Source: Brachynemurus nebulosus (Eukaryota; Arthropoda; Insecta; Neuroptera; Myrmeleontidae). Taken from it: 64,000 nt of DNA. Both the position numbers and the translations under genes were made by a program. The notes beneath the pieces were generated by a model that saw only the letters and a program-made list of their open reading frames with translations, was not told the origin of the DNA and did no database searches. The DNA lies in contig JAPWDM010000001.1 in the NCBI GenBank assembly GCA_035578155.1, positions 80,705,561-80,769,560 of the forward strand. The letters are read 5' to 3'. Shown here one piece after another: positions 1 to 12,069 of this stretch (the stretch's first letter is position 1; every line of letters begins with the position of its first letter).

Positions 1-217
1 TATCCAGTTTCCTAAAAAAAATTATTAAAAAACGTGTTGTCTGGAGGACCCTCCCTCCTTAAGCTAACACTCATTGTCAGAAAGGTTTCCGAAATGAAAC
101 CATATATTAGTTCATAAGAGTAAAATATTTATACGTTTCTTGATAATAAGAAATTAAAAGTGAAAAGCCGTTACATTTTTTCGTATATGCATTTCCGTAA
201 TATATATACATCTACAT

Positions 218-221
<4 letters not shown>

Positions 222-271
<50 letters not shown>
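222..271. repeat. (TA)n microsatellite
   Basis: An uninterrupted TA dinucleotide tract of about 50 bp. The Tyr/Ile-rich reading frames through it are artefacts of the repeat. Confidence 0.95.
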
Positions 272-277
<6 letters not shown>

Positions 278-1837
278 TCACTTTTAATTTCTTATTATCA
301 AGAAACGTATTGTATAAATATTTATTATATATATATGTATATATATTATTTTTAAATAAATAAATGTGTTTTTATTTTTTTAACTACTTTTCTAAACTTT
401 ATTTAACGCTTTTAGTACGGCCGTATATTCCAATATTTTAGATAAAAAATTTAATATCTCTATAAGTATAATTGCAAGTTTGCTACGTTTTGCTTAATTT
501 ATTTACAATGCGACCGCTCTTTACTATACAGCCTCCAGTTGCCGATATAAGACAATACACACTCTTCACTTGAATTTTTTCTAAAAATTAGTATGACCAG
601 CTGAGCTCGTCATTAGTCCTAAAGGGGTTAATAAACGCCTTAAGCCAGTCGGAAGGAAATTGTTATTGAGAAAAATTAGCAAAAAGTTACAGTTACTTAT
701 TATTTAAATTTGTCGGGACGAGAAATTCGCCATCTACGTCATGATATGACACTTGATATTTGCGATTAAGAAATAGGTATTTTTAATCATTTTTAATTGT
801 TAATAGCAGATTTACGTTATAATCTGCTATTAATAGACCGCAGGACAGCAGGAAAAAGCCCAAGACAGCAGGAAAAAATAATTTTTTATATTAACTGTAC
901 TGATTTTATAGATTTTAATTTTTTTGTATTCTAACTGTACCAATTCAATCTTTTTTAACCGATCCATATTGTTTTTTTTTATTTTTCATGGACAATATGT
1001 AGGCAACCAATAACTCTTACTAACAGATTCCAGTTCTCCGAACAAACGTAATTGCGGCGTACATAAAAAAAGTTGTCATTTACAGACGTTCAAAAATGTT
1101 TATACGGTTTCAGTTAACAGTTGTATATGAAAATATTGCATTAATGCTACAATGGGGTGTACCAGTTGAAATATTCATTTCACTTATAAATTTTACAGTT
1201 TTGAAAAAGAAAACACATGACAAGCATATGGGCTAATTTCAAAGGACTATTAATAAAAATTCTCGATTTGAATCCAGGAATGAAATTCCTGGATTTAAAT
1301 CAGGAATAAAAATTGAATAAAAATTCCAGATCTCTTTGATTTTATTATTTATATCTATAATAGATACTAAAAAAGTTTGTTTGACACGTTTTTGGTAAAA
1401 TATGATATTTGCAGCCAGTAGGTCATAAAACAATAAAAATAATATTAACAATAGGGTAAAAGCCCCCATTACGGTTACGGAACACTATTTTTAGGTGTGT
1501 CATTAAAGTAGCTTATAAAAATTAATAGATAAATTAAACATCCATTTTTTTTTTTCTTAATAAGCATGAAACCAAGTTTTTTTAATTCAATGAATATGTT
1601 TTTAAGAAAATATAAAACAAAAATTTTGATTTATTAATGTTTTTGTTTTATAATTTGTTGACATCTATAAAAAAACGGACAGAATATATTAACACCTTTA
1701 AAAAATCAGCACGAACACCTAAAAAAGAACACGTATGTAACGTACATGAGATACATCACATACATCTTCTGCCATCTTTTCACGTATAGGTAACTACATA
1801 TAATTCACTTTGATATGTATAAAGTGAATAGAGATGT
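272..1837. other. AT-rich stretch with no recognisable gene
   Basis: No coding frame, RNA gene or transposon protein was recognised. The only distinct structure is a perfect 11-bp hairpin with a 3-base loop at 1269-1293 (AATCCAGGAAT / ATTCCTGGATT). Confidence 0.6.
1269..1293. repeat. Perfect short hairpin
   Basis: Two exact 11-base complementary arms separated by GAA. Function unknown; it may be a footprint of a small palindromic insertion. Confidence 0.6.
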
Positions 1838-1840
1838 GAT

Positions 1841-2893
1841 TCTACCCGGAATTTTCTCGGCAAAATTCCCGAAAAGTGGGAATTTATTTTAATTTACTAT
1901 TTAGCGTATTATTTTGGATTTAAACTATCAAAACCACTGTTTAATAAAGAATATTTGTTAAATGTAGATAAATAATCTTTAAACTAAGGTTACTATATAA
2001 TTACACAAGCTAGGTAAGACGAAAAAAAGAATAACATAATATTTTCAGTTAAATATGTTTAATTACTTCTACTATCAAATTATTATAAATTGATTATAAT
2101 GGCTTAATTTATGCTCCATTACTCCCATTGATCTGGTCAGCGATAGAATATTTCCCAAAAAATTAGTTTTCGATACTTTCCGAAAACCTAAACTTGGATC
2201 GTAAATATCTCGTAAACGGTGCATCGTAGCTCAAAAATAACGAAATTTTTGAAGGCTTAAGCGAAGCAAGTTGTGGGTATTCCGAACGTATTGCGACTGT
2301 CAAAACCTACTTTTCGTTATCGAAAATTATCGATACCGCGTAACTTATAAAATGGTTATAACTGTTCGCTACTGTTGATACTGTTCGCTGTCGAAAACTT
2401 TCACCGTACATATCTCCTAAACCGTGCGTCGTAGTTATGGGTACTCCGAACATATTACGACTATCAAAACCTACTTTTCGTTATCGAAAATTATCGGTAT
2501 CGAAAACAACGATATTTTTAAAATTTTAGTATATAATTTTCGGCATATTCGTTATCAATTTGTATTATAAAATTCGGTAAAATTGTTAGTAGCTTTTATT
2601 TCCAGTATTTTTTCTTTTATAATGACGAATTCAATTTACGCGATTTTTATCCGCGTAAACTGAATCTCCGTGGAACGGATATTCATGTAAATTAAGGGAC
2701 CGGTGTATACATGTATAAAATTAAAAACGCATTTGTAAAATAATACCGCTAATTGTAAGTAATCGTTTTTACCCAGGTTTTGGGAATTGTCCCGGGAAAA
2801 TACCCAATAATGGGAATATTGGGAAATTAACCAAATGGGTAATTACCCAAATGGGAATATTCCCGGGAAAATTCCCATCGGGAACTTTTCCGT
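1841..2893. repeat. Region bounded by GGGAA/TTCCC-word clusters
   Basis: Clusters of GGGAA, TTCCC and CCCGGGAAAA words occur at 1841-1886 and, much more densely, at 2771-2893, where GGGAATATT and its complement recur several times. The two clusters may be ends of one repeat element of about 1.05 kb, but I could not define clean termini or a target duplication. Between them lies an imperfect tandem duplication (2205-2507). Confidence 0.4.
2205..2507. repeat. Imperfect tandem duplication (~195-bp spacing)
   Basis: Two similar blocks, about 2205-2337 and 2407-2507. Both contain ATATCTC, an ACCGTGC-like word, a GGGTA-TCCGAAC word and the shared stretch TCAAAACCTACTTTTCGTTA followed by ATCGAAAATTATCG. 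The second block is shorter, so it is a diverged partial copy. Confidence 0.6.
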
Positions 2894-3201
2894 TTAAGCA
2901 GTAAGTAAATATTTTAGACTCAAAAAGAAAGTAAAACTATTTATAATATAAATTTTCGGTTATTTTAGTTACATTCAAAGGTTACATCTGCACTCCATAG
3001 AAATACACATATATATAAATCATATTTAAACCAAATAAAAAGGTGATTTAGCTCTTATAACCTCTTAACTGAACTCATAAAAATTATTTGTATAGTTTTA
3101 TTGCGCTAACTTCGAAAATTGACTGGAAAATGTTGAAATTTATAAGGTATGTATAAATAAGCATTGCTCAAACGCAAAAGAGACACATTCAGCAAAAACT
3201 G

Positions 3202-3205
<4 letters not shown>

Positions 3206-3273
<68 letters not shown>
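3206..3273. repeat. (TA)n microsatellite
   Basis: About 68 bp of uninterrupted TA dinucleotides. Confidence 0.95.
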
Positions 3274-3275
<2 letters not shown>

Positions 3276-4066
3276 TTAAGTAAGGACACATTAAATGCGA
3301 GGTGAATTTAAATTGGAAAACAATCATTCTATTAATAATAATTTTTTTTATCAGAGGTTTCTTTCAGAAATAATTTCATTAATTTGTAAATGTCAAAACT
3401 GTTTTAGTATTGGATTGCGTTCCACAATGGGGGCTTTTACCCTACAGAACTATAAAAAAAACGATAGGTTTAGAATTTTAAAAACTAAACAACAATGCAC
3501 CAGATGTAAAATTTTGAAAATTTTTTTACTTGCCAAAAAAATGAAACAGTATATAATTATTTGTTTCAGTACGTCAATGTTTTATTACCCTAAGTTGTGC
3601 CTAAGTCGGATAAATAGATTGGTCATGATAGATTTTATTTACGTGAATCATGGTATATGCATATTTGATATGTACCGTTAGCTACCCCCACGGCTCACCT
3701 AACGGTCTATTGCCTTTTGCCCCTTCTGTTACCGCTCTCCCTTCCTGCCGACTCATTCTGCTGATTACAAACACTTTTTCACCCCTAAAAAAGGGCCCCC
3801 ACGAAAATCTTTTGGTAGGGCCCCGAAGGCTTTAGCGCCGCTACTGAATTAATGGGTTTTTTGTCTTCCAAAATGTTATAGGTATTAATTTTAATTCAAA
3901 CCTGAAATTTAAAATTTCTTTTTATTGCATAATTAACCATTACTTATTTTTAACATGGTACGTGTTCTCTTTGACTGAACTTTTCAAATACTTTTTTCAA
4001 ATTATATAAATTTATTTCAGTGTTACAGTTTTAGTTATTTATTATTAATTTTAAAATTTTATAAAT
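3274..4066. other. Unrecognised stretch with a GC-richer patch
   Basis: No coding region recognised. Positions 3675-3850 are much less AT-rich than the flanks and contain two GGGCCCC-type words (near 3793 and 3818), as in the tail of some old repeat. A short open frame at 3295-3681 has no recognisable motif and is not called. Confidence 0.45.
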
Positions 4067-4244
4067 AATAAACAAATATTTTACTTCGCAAAAATACCTC
4101 TTTTATTTTGAAACCGTAACAATATTGTTTCGAACCTTCAGTTCATTTTCTTGACTGTCTGAATATGAACTGACGGTTCGAAACAACATTGTCATAGTTT
4201 CAAAATAAAAATGGTATTTTTGCGAAGTAAAATATTTGTTTATT
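4067..4244. mobile_element. Palindromic MITE, 178 bp
   Basis: The whole segment is an almost complete palindrome centred near 4155. The left arm starts AATAAACAAATATTTTACTT and the right arm is its near-exact reverse complement, with only scattered mismatches. It has no coding capacity. The length and full self-complementarity fit a miniature foldback-type MITE. Target duplication not resolved. Confidence 0.75.
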
Positions 4245-4270
4245 GTTCGCAAATGTGGAATACCATAAAG

Positions 4271-5148
4271 CAGCGGTTTCCAAACTTTGTACACTAACGC
4301 CCCCCTCCCTATAAAAAATTTTACCTCCGCCGCCCCCCTCTTAAAAAAATTTATACACCATTCGTAAATTATTTTTTTACTGAAAAAATTCTTGGCTGAC
4401 AACAGGTCTATACGACACTTGAGAGGAAAACGTTGATAAGACACGTATTCGATATTTACGCGCTAACATGACTCTGACCGCTTGAGAATTGTTATTGTTA
4501 AAATATTACGTACAGTAGCGAGCAGAAAAATCAGTGGTAAGGCATGGCTTTTTTTTAGCAAAAAACCTAATTTATTTCTATTAGTAAATGCTTATGGCTT
4601 GTACTTGAACAAAGGGATTTACAAAAAATGAAATTTCACCTTTTGATAGTGTTTTAAACAAAAAATTTTGATTTTTGGTAAAAATTGTCGTGTTTTTCGT
4701 TGATTTTCAACTGGTAAACTGAGATGTAATGAACGGAAAAAGTAATTTTTCGTTCAAGTACTTCAAGCCATAAGGATCTACTAATAGAAAAAATTTTTTT
4801 TATTTTAGGTAAGAATTTCACGAGTTGCAAATCTACCAATGCAAATTATTTTTTTGCCATAAAAATTTTTTTACAATGCCTCAAAATAATATATAATAAT
4901 ATATGCCAAAAGTTGAAATACATTATATTTTCTTATGTTGTAAAAAAAAATCGAAAAATTAGTGGTTTTTTTTCCTAAAAAACACTCATGTAACTCCTTA
5001 ATATAAAATGTCCATTATTTGGTAAGTATGTTTAAGCGCTTATTCTTAAAACCATGATTTTATCAAAGCGACAATGATATTTGCAATTAACCTGCGTCCC
5101 CCGGTGAACATTTCGCGCCTCCTTGGGGGGCGCGCTTGAAACACGCTG
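4271..5148. mobile_element. Non-autonomous hAT-type DNA transposon, 878 bp
   Basis: The left end reads CAGCGGTTTCCAAACTTTG and the right end, on the other strand, CAGCGTGTTTCAAGCGCG. It is flanked by a perfect 8-bp direct repeat, CCATAAAG, at 4263-4270 and 5149-5156. An 8-bp target duplication with CAGCG-type ends is characteristic of the hAT superfamily. No transposase is encoded; the interior is AT-rich. Both termini carry C/G-rich runs next to the ends. The intact target duplication suggests a fairly recent or well-preserved insertion. Confidence 0.85.
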
Positions 5149-5412
5149 CCATAAAGTAACGCTCAAATCTATTAATATTTCAACTTTTAATTAAATTAAT
5201 TTTCATGTGTTAATATCTAGTCATAGTTAATAAGTTGTTGTTGATAAAATGATAAAAATTCCGCTATTTTCCAGTATTTCTTTTGAGCTGCAAAAGTACA
5301 AATTGTAAATGTAAATATTTTTAAATTAATTTTTTAAAGTGAAATGTAAAAATATTAATAATAAAAAATAATTAAATAAAACAAAAAATTACAATTTATC
5401 AATACCTATAAA

Positions 5413-7319
5413 TAAAATAGAAGGGTCTGTCTGTGATTTTCGATTTTTTAGGTATTAATATGTTTATCAGTTAGCAAATTCGACATATATAGCAAATCTA
5501 ACTTTAAAAAAAATTTTTTCTGTCTGTCTCTCTGTTTGTACGAACCAATTTAACTCAAAAACTACTGAAGCTATTGAGTTGAAATTTACAGGGAATATGG
5601 ATATTAACCTCCCAATCAAACTTAACCACATTTTGCTGCCACTTCCGGTTATACCGGAAGTTGACACCAACTTTGCTATTTTAAGTGTTTTTAACAACAA
5701 ATTTGAATTCGCTGGGAATTGTTATTAATATTCTATATGACAGTGGCATTTCAGCTTCCTTGACATGATTCAAGGTGGTCACGTAAAGCATTTTTTAAAT
5801 ATTTTTTTGTTTATTGTGAAAAACTTTTTTTTACATGAACCACCAATATTTTTTTTTTTAGTTACTGGACCAACGGAAATCTGTTACACACAGTAGTGAG
5901 AAAAAGAATAGAGAAAATAACAACGACATGACGTAAGGGGCTATATTTTTTATTATAACTATGTAAAAAAATGTAAACTCTATCTATTAATATCAGATAT
6001 TCTTACACCTAAAACTGATATTTTGGAAGTTACATCGAATTTATATAATAAAATGATAAGTTAGGTTTTCCATGGGCACGGTTTACACAAAAACCACTGG
6101 ACAGATATTAGTGAAACATTGTAAATTTATTCCTTAGATGCTTCATCATCTCAACATCTCCAGTCAGAATCTTCACGATATTCTTTATGGAGGTCGATAT
6201 ATTCACGACAAAAGTTGATATACCTATCAAAAATACTCATCTAATAATAAACGGAAACAAAATAAAGAAAAACAATAGATTACCTAGGTTACGATAAAAA
6301 TAATATTCCAAAAATTTAAACATTAACTTCAGAACTTTTTTATTAAAATTTCACTTTAGAAAAGGATTGTAGTAAAACCTAATTACGAAGGAACTGAACG
6401 TAATTTTGAAAAGTCCACCAGGGTTTTCGGATCTCGAAAAGAATCCAAAATTCAATTAATTCTAAAACCATAAATATGAGAATCTATGAAAGGATTTCAA
6501 AGTCTGAAAATTAAATATATTAATATGGTTGTTTTCGAGTCGTTTGCCGAGCGGAGCGAAGCATTACGTAGAATTAAACTTTTATAGAATTTTAAACTGT
6601 TTGGCGAGCGAAGCGAAGCACTTTAAAGAACTAATTTTGAATTAAATTTGTCTGGTTTGTTTCGGAATAACTAATTTAAAGTAGCTTATTACTCACAGTT
6701 AACATAATTTTACACGAATGAAAGTGGAGGGCATAGTTGTCAGAAATAAATTAATGAATACATGTTTCAACACTTTTTGAAAATTAATCCTGTAAAGAGT
6801 AAAATAGGGAATAAACGCAAAAAAATTGAGGGAGGTCAAAGTTTACATTTTTAACGGCTACTGTTCTGGCGTCTCCAACAATGAGTGAATTATTTTAGGA
6901 AATATTCAAGCATAATATAAGCAGACTTAGGGGGATTTAAATTTTCCAATAGGATGAGATGGGATACTTATTTAGAGTAAAGTGTACAAATATTAGCTAT
7001 TTTAAAAATATATAATATTTGAGTATTTTAAGTCAACATACTTTTTTTACTTCTATACCAAATTCGTTGACATCTCCTTGATAGGCTTACTTTAGAATTT
7101 TAGTCTATGTTATAGGTATCTATGTTTGAAGAAATGACAAATTAGTTTTTGAAAATTTCCAGTTGTTCCTAGAAAAGTAGCCAAAGGTAATTCTCAATAA
7201 ATAAAGATAACAAAGCTTATGATAAGAAAATAGCGGCAAAAATTTTAGCGAACTACACACTAGGAATTACCTTTACTAAATTACGAAATTCACGCCAGCG
7301 AAGCCGCGGGTAACAGCTA
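5413..7319 (+). mobile_element. Candidate non-autonomous Helitron-like repeat
   Basis: The right end reads GCGAAGCCGCGGGTAACAG then CTAGT, resembling the CTRR-T 3' terminus and GC-rich subterminal sequence of arthropod Helitrons. The left part has TCTGTCTGTG at 5424 and a second TCTGTCTG run at 5518, common in this repeat class. The interior contains two GCGAGCGAAGCGAAGC-type repeats (near 6545 and 6605). No Rep/helicase is encoded. The left terminus is uncertain and the 3' hairpin is degenerate. Confidence 0.35.
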
Positions 7320-7945
7320 GTAGATAAATAAATTTTTTGACAAATAAGAAAAAACATTAGGTAACTCTTTTTTTTGTAATATTGGAATTTTAAGTTTTTG
7401 TTTAACACCAACATTAATAGTATATAAATTAATAGTTCAACGAGCTGCTAATGATAATTATCACTCATGAAGATGAAATTGCGACACGAGCCGAGCTTGC
7501 GAGGCGAGTGTCGTAATGCATCTGAGTGAGTAATAGCCATTGCAAGCGAGTGGAATACGATATTTTTCTACGACTTTTTTTCCTTTTTGATTTAAATAAA
7601 ATTGAATATAAATTTTAAATCAAATTTTTAATCTATTTCTAATTTCATTAAATGTTTGTATAATATGTATAAAACGATCAAAACAAAATATATACTACTT
7701 TGTTTACTTGCACGTTACTACGCAACATCAATTAAAACTTGATACATACATTAGTCACAAAACAATCGCAAACCCATTGAATAATGGTTAATACTGTGAT
7801 TTCATTGGCCAAAAAGTATCGAGTAATGATCATTCCTCCACACCTTAGAATAATGCCTAACTTTCTCAACAATTAACAGATATAATATAATGAGTGTGTT
7901 CTTCAACAGGAGTAGAAAAAAGATTTAAATTATATAATAACAATA
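7320..7945. other. No gene; short repeat-like patch
   Basis: Mostly anonymous AT-rich DNA. Positions 7483-7560 are GC-richer, with CGACACGAGCC, GCGAGGCGAGTGTCGTAA and repeated GAGTG words, looking like one end of a small repeat whose partner I could not find. Confidence 0.4.
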
Positions 7946-7948
7946 TAG

Positions 7949-10211
7949 TTAGGCAGACTAATGCAAAATATTGGTTAGATATGGCCACGCCGAACAAAAG
8001 CACCAATTTTGGTTTAATTGGTTAAGTTCTAATCTTTAAATTTTGAGTAGGATCCACTCAATTTCATTACCTACAAGGCGGCCATCTTGGGTAATGTCCT
8101 TCAAAAACCTGTAATATTACTCACAAGTAACTATACTTGCTAAATGTGCCTGCGACGTCGTTCGCTTTCTCAAAAATTGCTGTGATGGTACATCTATATT
8201 GGTCACTATCTACACCAGTGTTTCTTAACCACCGGTCCACGAAAATATTTCGTCAGTCCGCAAAAAGTTGTGTGAAATTATTCTTTACAATTTTTATTTT
8301 AAATCAGCTAATCAAAATCATATTTTAATGTTATCTCCTATTTCAATAAATACATTTTGTTACATCGTCATCGTCATCGTCATTTTTAAAATTTAATTAT
8401 TAATTATCTTACAAGGCAGGACCTATCGACTCTGATGAAATTTGAGTATGTTATACAACAAGCCTAATTTCAATACTACGTTATTCTAATTGTCTAAAAC
8501 ATTTTTCCATGAAGTTTTTGAATTGCTCGAATAGTACGATTATGTCGACACAGTTAGCCTCTAATTATCTATCACTAGATTTAATATTACCCTTAAAATT
8601 AGGCAAAAACAGATCGATGAAATATTTTTACGTAGGTTTGAAATCTGTAAACTAAATTTTAATATATTTTATTTTTTACTCTCTTTTTGAAAAATTAACC
8701 ACCAAATTTTAATCCCCAACCACTTGTGTGATGTAATTTCAACAAATTTAGTATCAATAAATAGGGCTTTAAATAGAGCAATATGGCTGGCTAATTCAGA
8801 CTTTTTATCTGTCATACCGTTTTCGAGATATTTGAAAAAAATTAAGTTTTTACCTAAATTTTTGAAGTCATACCCTACTGAGCTTAATTTGACTTCTACG
8901 TTATTATGTTTATAAAAAGGCCTTATGTTGCATTAAATTTCATTTTAAATAAATCAAAGTAATTTGTAAAGTAAATAAATCAAAGTATCAAAGTAAATCG
9001 TAAAAATAAACTTGAATGAAAATTTCTAACGGTTCCGGAGATATTTACATAATTATAATTTGTAAACGAAGTAAGAAGAATGGGGCGTTTCTTTTGCTCG
9101 TGCGGAGTTTTCGCGAAATAACTTTCTTTTAATGTGGTAATACTGATATCTCAAAAAGTAATTACCTAACTTATGAAACTATATCTTGGTTTACTGTATT
9201 CATTAACGTACTGCCCAGTATACTAACTAAAATCGTGGTTTTAATATGCACGTGTTCAATATTTATCGCCTCCCGTAGGTGCATTTTTATGCCCTAAAAC
9301 GTGAGTTCTTTCTAAAGGCGCGCCATAGTTACAATTTTTAAAATTTTGAGTTTATTCTAATTTCCACACTGGAGAACACAATTTGTAATAAAATGCCATT
9401 TGAAATTTTTTTTTCAAATGTCTTCGACCGAACTTATCGGTGCTACAGTTTCACCCTTTTTTTGATCTCCACTTCAACGCCCTTTATAATAAAAATGGGG
9501 GAAAAGCAAAAAAAAGTTTTTGCAATTTTATATGTTTGTTTAGTAGTATAAGGAAAAAAATGTACCTCTATAGTTATAAAATCACCAAGAAAATAATAGT
9601 TGGAAATTGTGATTTTTTTTTGGTCGAAAAATAAGAACGCTTCCTTAATGAAGGTACTCAGACATGGGTTGCATTTTGAATTAGATTACCTGTTGCATCG
9701 AAAGCCTGCAGCGAACTTGTAAAGTGTAAATGTAAAATAGCAATAATGGTTGTAGTGGAAGCTGCTTATATAAAAAGAAAGACTGGAAGTGCAGAGAACA
9801 TTGCCGCTGCATATGTCAAGAAGGTTCTTTAACCGTATCCATGGCTAATGGTTATCGATTGGTTATTTTTAAATTTATTCATAAAAAATGAAAAAAATTT
9901 TGGCGGGAAAAAAGCTCCTATAAACCCCCTTTGCGTCATTCAATATTTTTGGTTTGCTCGCTTAACCTAGGCTATGTTACATTTCATGTTTATACCAAGT
10001 TTCATAAAAATTGCACATTTTCCTATGGGAAAATTCAATAAAAATATTTTAAACAGAATTTGTCTATATATTTCAAAATGGCCGCCATGTGGCTGATAGG
10101 ATTAAGTGGATCCTACCCAAAATTTGAAGCTTAGGGTATGGGTAGTTAATAAAACAAAATTTGGTACTTTTTTCCAGCATGTCCACATATTTTTTTAATC
10201 TTCCTGCCTAA
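7949..10211. mobile_element. TIR element, ~2.26 kb, with ~150-bp inverted arms
   Basis: The left arm (7949-8100) and the reverse complement of the right arm (10062-10211) align along about 150 bp, starting TTAGGCAG on both sides and sharing AGGATCCACT and GGCGGCCAT near the inner end. A 3-bp TAG repeat flanks the pair (7946-7948, 10212-10214), but three bases can match by chance. No transposase was recognised; the interior open frames are short and featureless. The superfamily is unknown; a 3-bp duplication would suit Harbinger-type elements. Confidence 0.6.
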
Positions 10212-10721
10212 TAGGACTACAAAAAATTTTTAACTAAAAATTAATTGTGCGACTTATTAATGCTTTTCTTAAGTAGTATAACCACAACATTACAATTATT
10301 TATTATTTAAAGCCGCTATCAGAAATTCGCCATCTATGTCATTACGATCTGCGCGTCAGCATACCTTTTTCAATCTACTTTGCTCCTGTCATGTAGAACA
10401 GGTATAAATTTCAGTTCTAGAAATTACAATCTATCAATAAAATTATAATAATAATGAGATTTTACGTCCTTTCTTAGACTTTTTCCTAATACCCATATAG
10501 AAAATGTCAGTCTTGAGAAAAAGGCTAAGCTGGACACGCCACTAGTGGCCAAGCATCAACTTTTGATGTTGGTCTAAACTTTGGCTAGATGTACTTTTCA
10601 AATGTTCAACAAGGTCTCAATACTCGTAATTTTACTCAAGCCTTGTTCAATGTCTAATATTTCCAACACTGGTTCAAGTCTCGGTTACTGAAGTAAATAT
10701 TTTTAAACACATTAAAGTTAA

Positions 10722-11022
10722 TTAACATTACTCAGTCAGCGCGTCTGCGCAGTAAACTTCTCCAAGGGCCAGCAATATTTTTAACACCTTAATGCAATGT
10801 ACTGTCAATAGTTCCGTATAAAACGTACAATAATAAGACATACAAACGTAGCTCGCACGTTTACAGAAATAATTACGGCACTGATAGTCAGAGTGTGTTA
10901 CCCATACTATCTTACTTGGCCATGGTAGCAAGACACACATGACTGATTATTGATCACGATGGGCCTGTATGGCCGTTCAGACTATGACATAGATGTTGTG
11001 ACATCGGACTGTAAAGTGTTAA
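10722..11022. mobile_element. MITE with TTAACA(C/T)T ends, copy 1
   Basis: Begins TTAACATT and ends AGTGTTAA. It shares AACTTCTCCA, GCCAGCA and a terminal TAAAGTGTTAA block with the element at 15291-15740. It is non-coding. A (TA)n tract starts 12 bp beyond its right end. Confidence 0.55.
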
Positions 11023-11028
11023 TTTTTA

Positions 11029-11034
<6 letters not shown>

Positions 11035-11087
<53 letters not shown>
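11035..11087. repeat. (TA)n microsatellite
   Basis: About 53 bp of TA dinucleotides. Confidence 0.95.
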
Positions 11088-11089
<2 letters not shown>

Positions 11090-11370
11090 GTGTGAGTTCT
11101 TTGAGAGTTGCCATTTTTATCACATCTAAATTTGTATGATAGAAATGGTACCGGAAAAGGTTCTTTTCTTGAATGTAATGGAAATGTAACCAACCAGAAC
11201 ACTATCGGCTGAAGTAGCCTTTGTATCATAGCTCGAAAACCATAAGAGCTATAAACCTCCTGACTATAGCAATCGGTTGCCCCCGTCGATATCTACAACT
11301 CTTATTTGAACAATTTTTCGATTAAATCAACGGTTTAGTTGTAATAAAAATGGCAACGCTTAAAAGACAC

Positions 11371-11373
<3 letters not shown>

Positions 11374-11454
<81 letters not shown>

Positions 11455-11490
11455 AATATAATATATATATTTATATATATATATACATAT

Positions 11491-11554
<64 letters not shown>

Positions 11555-11588
11555 TTATATATATATATATAAATATACATATATATAG

Positions 11589-11653
<65 letters not shown>
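11374..11653. repeat. Compound (TA)n / (TAAA, TACA) microsatellite
   Basis: About 280 bp of TA dinucleotides interrupted by short TAAATA, TACATA and TAGATA variants. It abuts a CpG-rich inverted arm at 11654. All long Tyr/Ile frames here are artefacts. Confidence 0.95.
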
Positions 11654-11654
<1 letters not shown>

Positions 11655-11810
11655 CAACGCGTTGTGGTCACTTAAAATCATTCAAAACCTGAAATTCGTG
11701 TTGTGGTAGAAGGATCACAACACGAATTTCACGTCGTGGCTTTCATAAGATTTGACCGCAACGCAACGTGGTCATTTAAAAAAGCCACAACGCGTTCTAG
11801 ACGGCTAGCT
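11654..11810. repeat. CpG-rich inverted repeat arm (left)
   Basis: Starts CAACGCGTTGTGGTCACTTA and contains several ACGCG, CACAACACGAATTTC and GTGGTCA words. Its reverse complement aligns with 14475-14660. It is far richer in CpG than its surroundings. The two arms look like the long inverted ends of one element, now separated by other insertions. Confidence 0.65.
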
Positions 11811-12069
11811 TATGTACCCGCACGATAAGGGGGACAGATTATTATTTTTTGTCAACAGACGTATAGGGTTCAGAATGTTAAGTAATAAAAGCGTTTCAGT
11901 AAATTATTTATTCATTATGATTTCATGATCTTACATTTGTAAATATAACAAAATTAATTCTCACCTACTGAAATGCAAAGTCGTTATTTTTAAACAACAC
12001 AGATTCATGTATTTAATTAAAGTTTGTTTACTTAAATGCTCGACGTGACAGTATTTATACTCGACGTTT

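Noticed and set aside
8211..8240. CAGTGTTTCTTAACCACCGG resembling a hAT terminus
   Set aside because: No matching inverted end or 8-bp duplication was found downstream, so an element cannot be delimited.
11322..11709. Long Tyr/Ile-rich open frames on both strands
   Set aside because: They are translations of (TA)n dinucleotide repeats; the same applies to frames at 160-363, 3106-3327, 25784-26069, 36475-36711, 38228-38494, 39345-39599 and 46390-46749.
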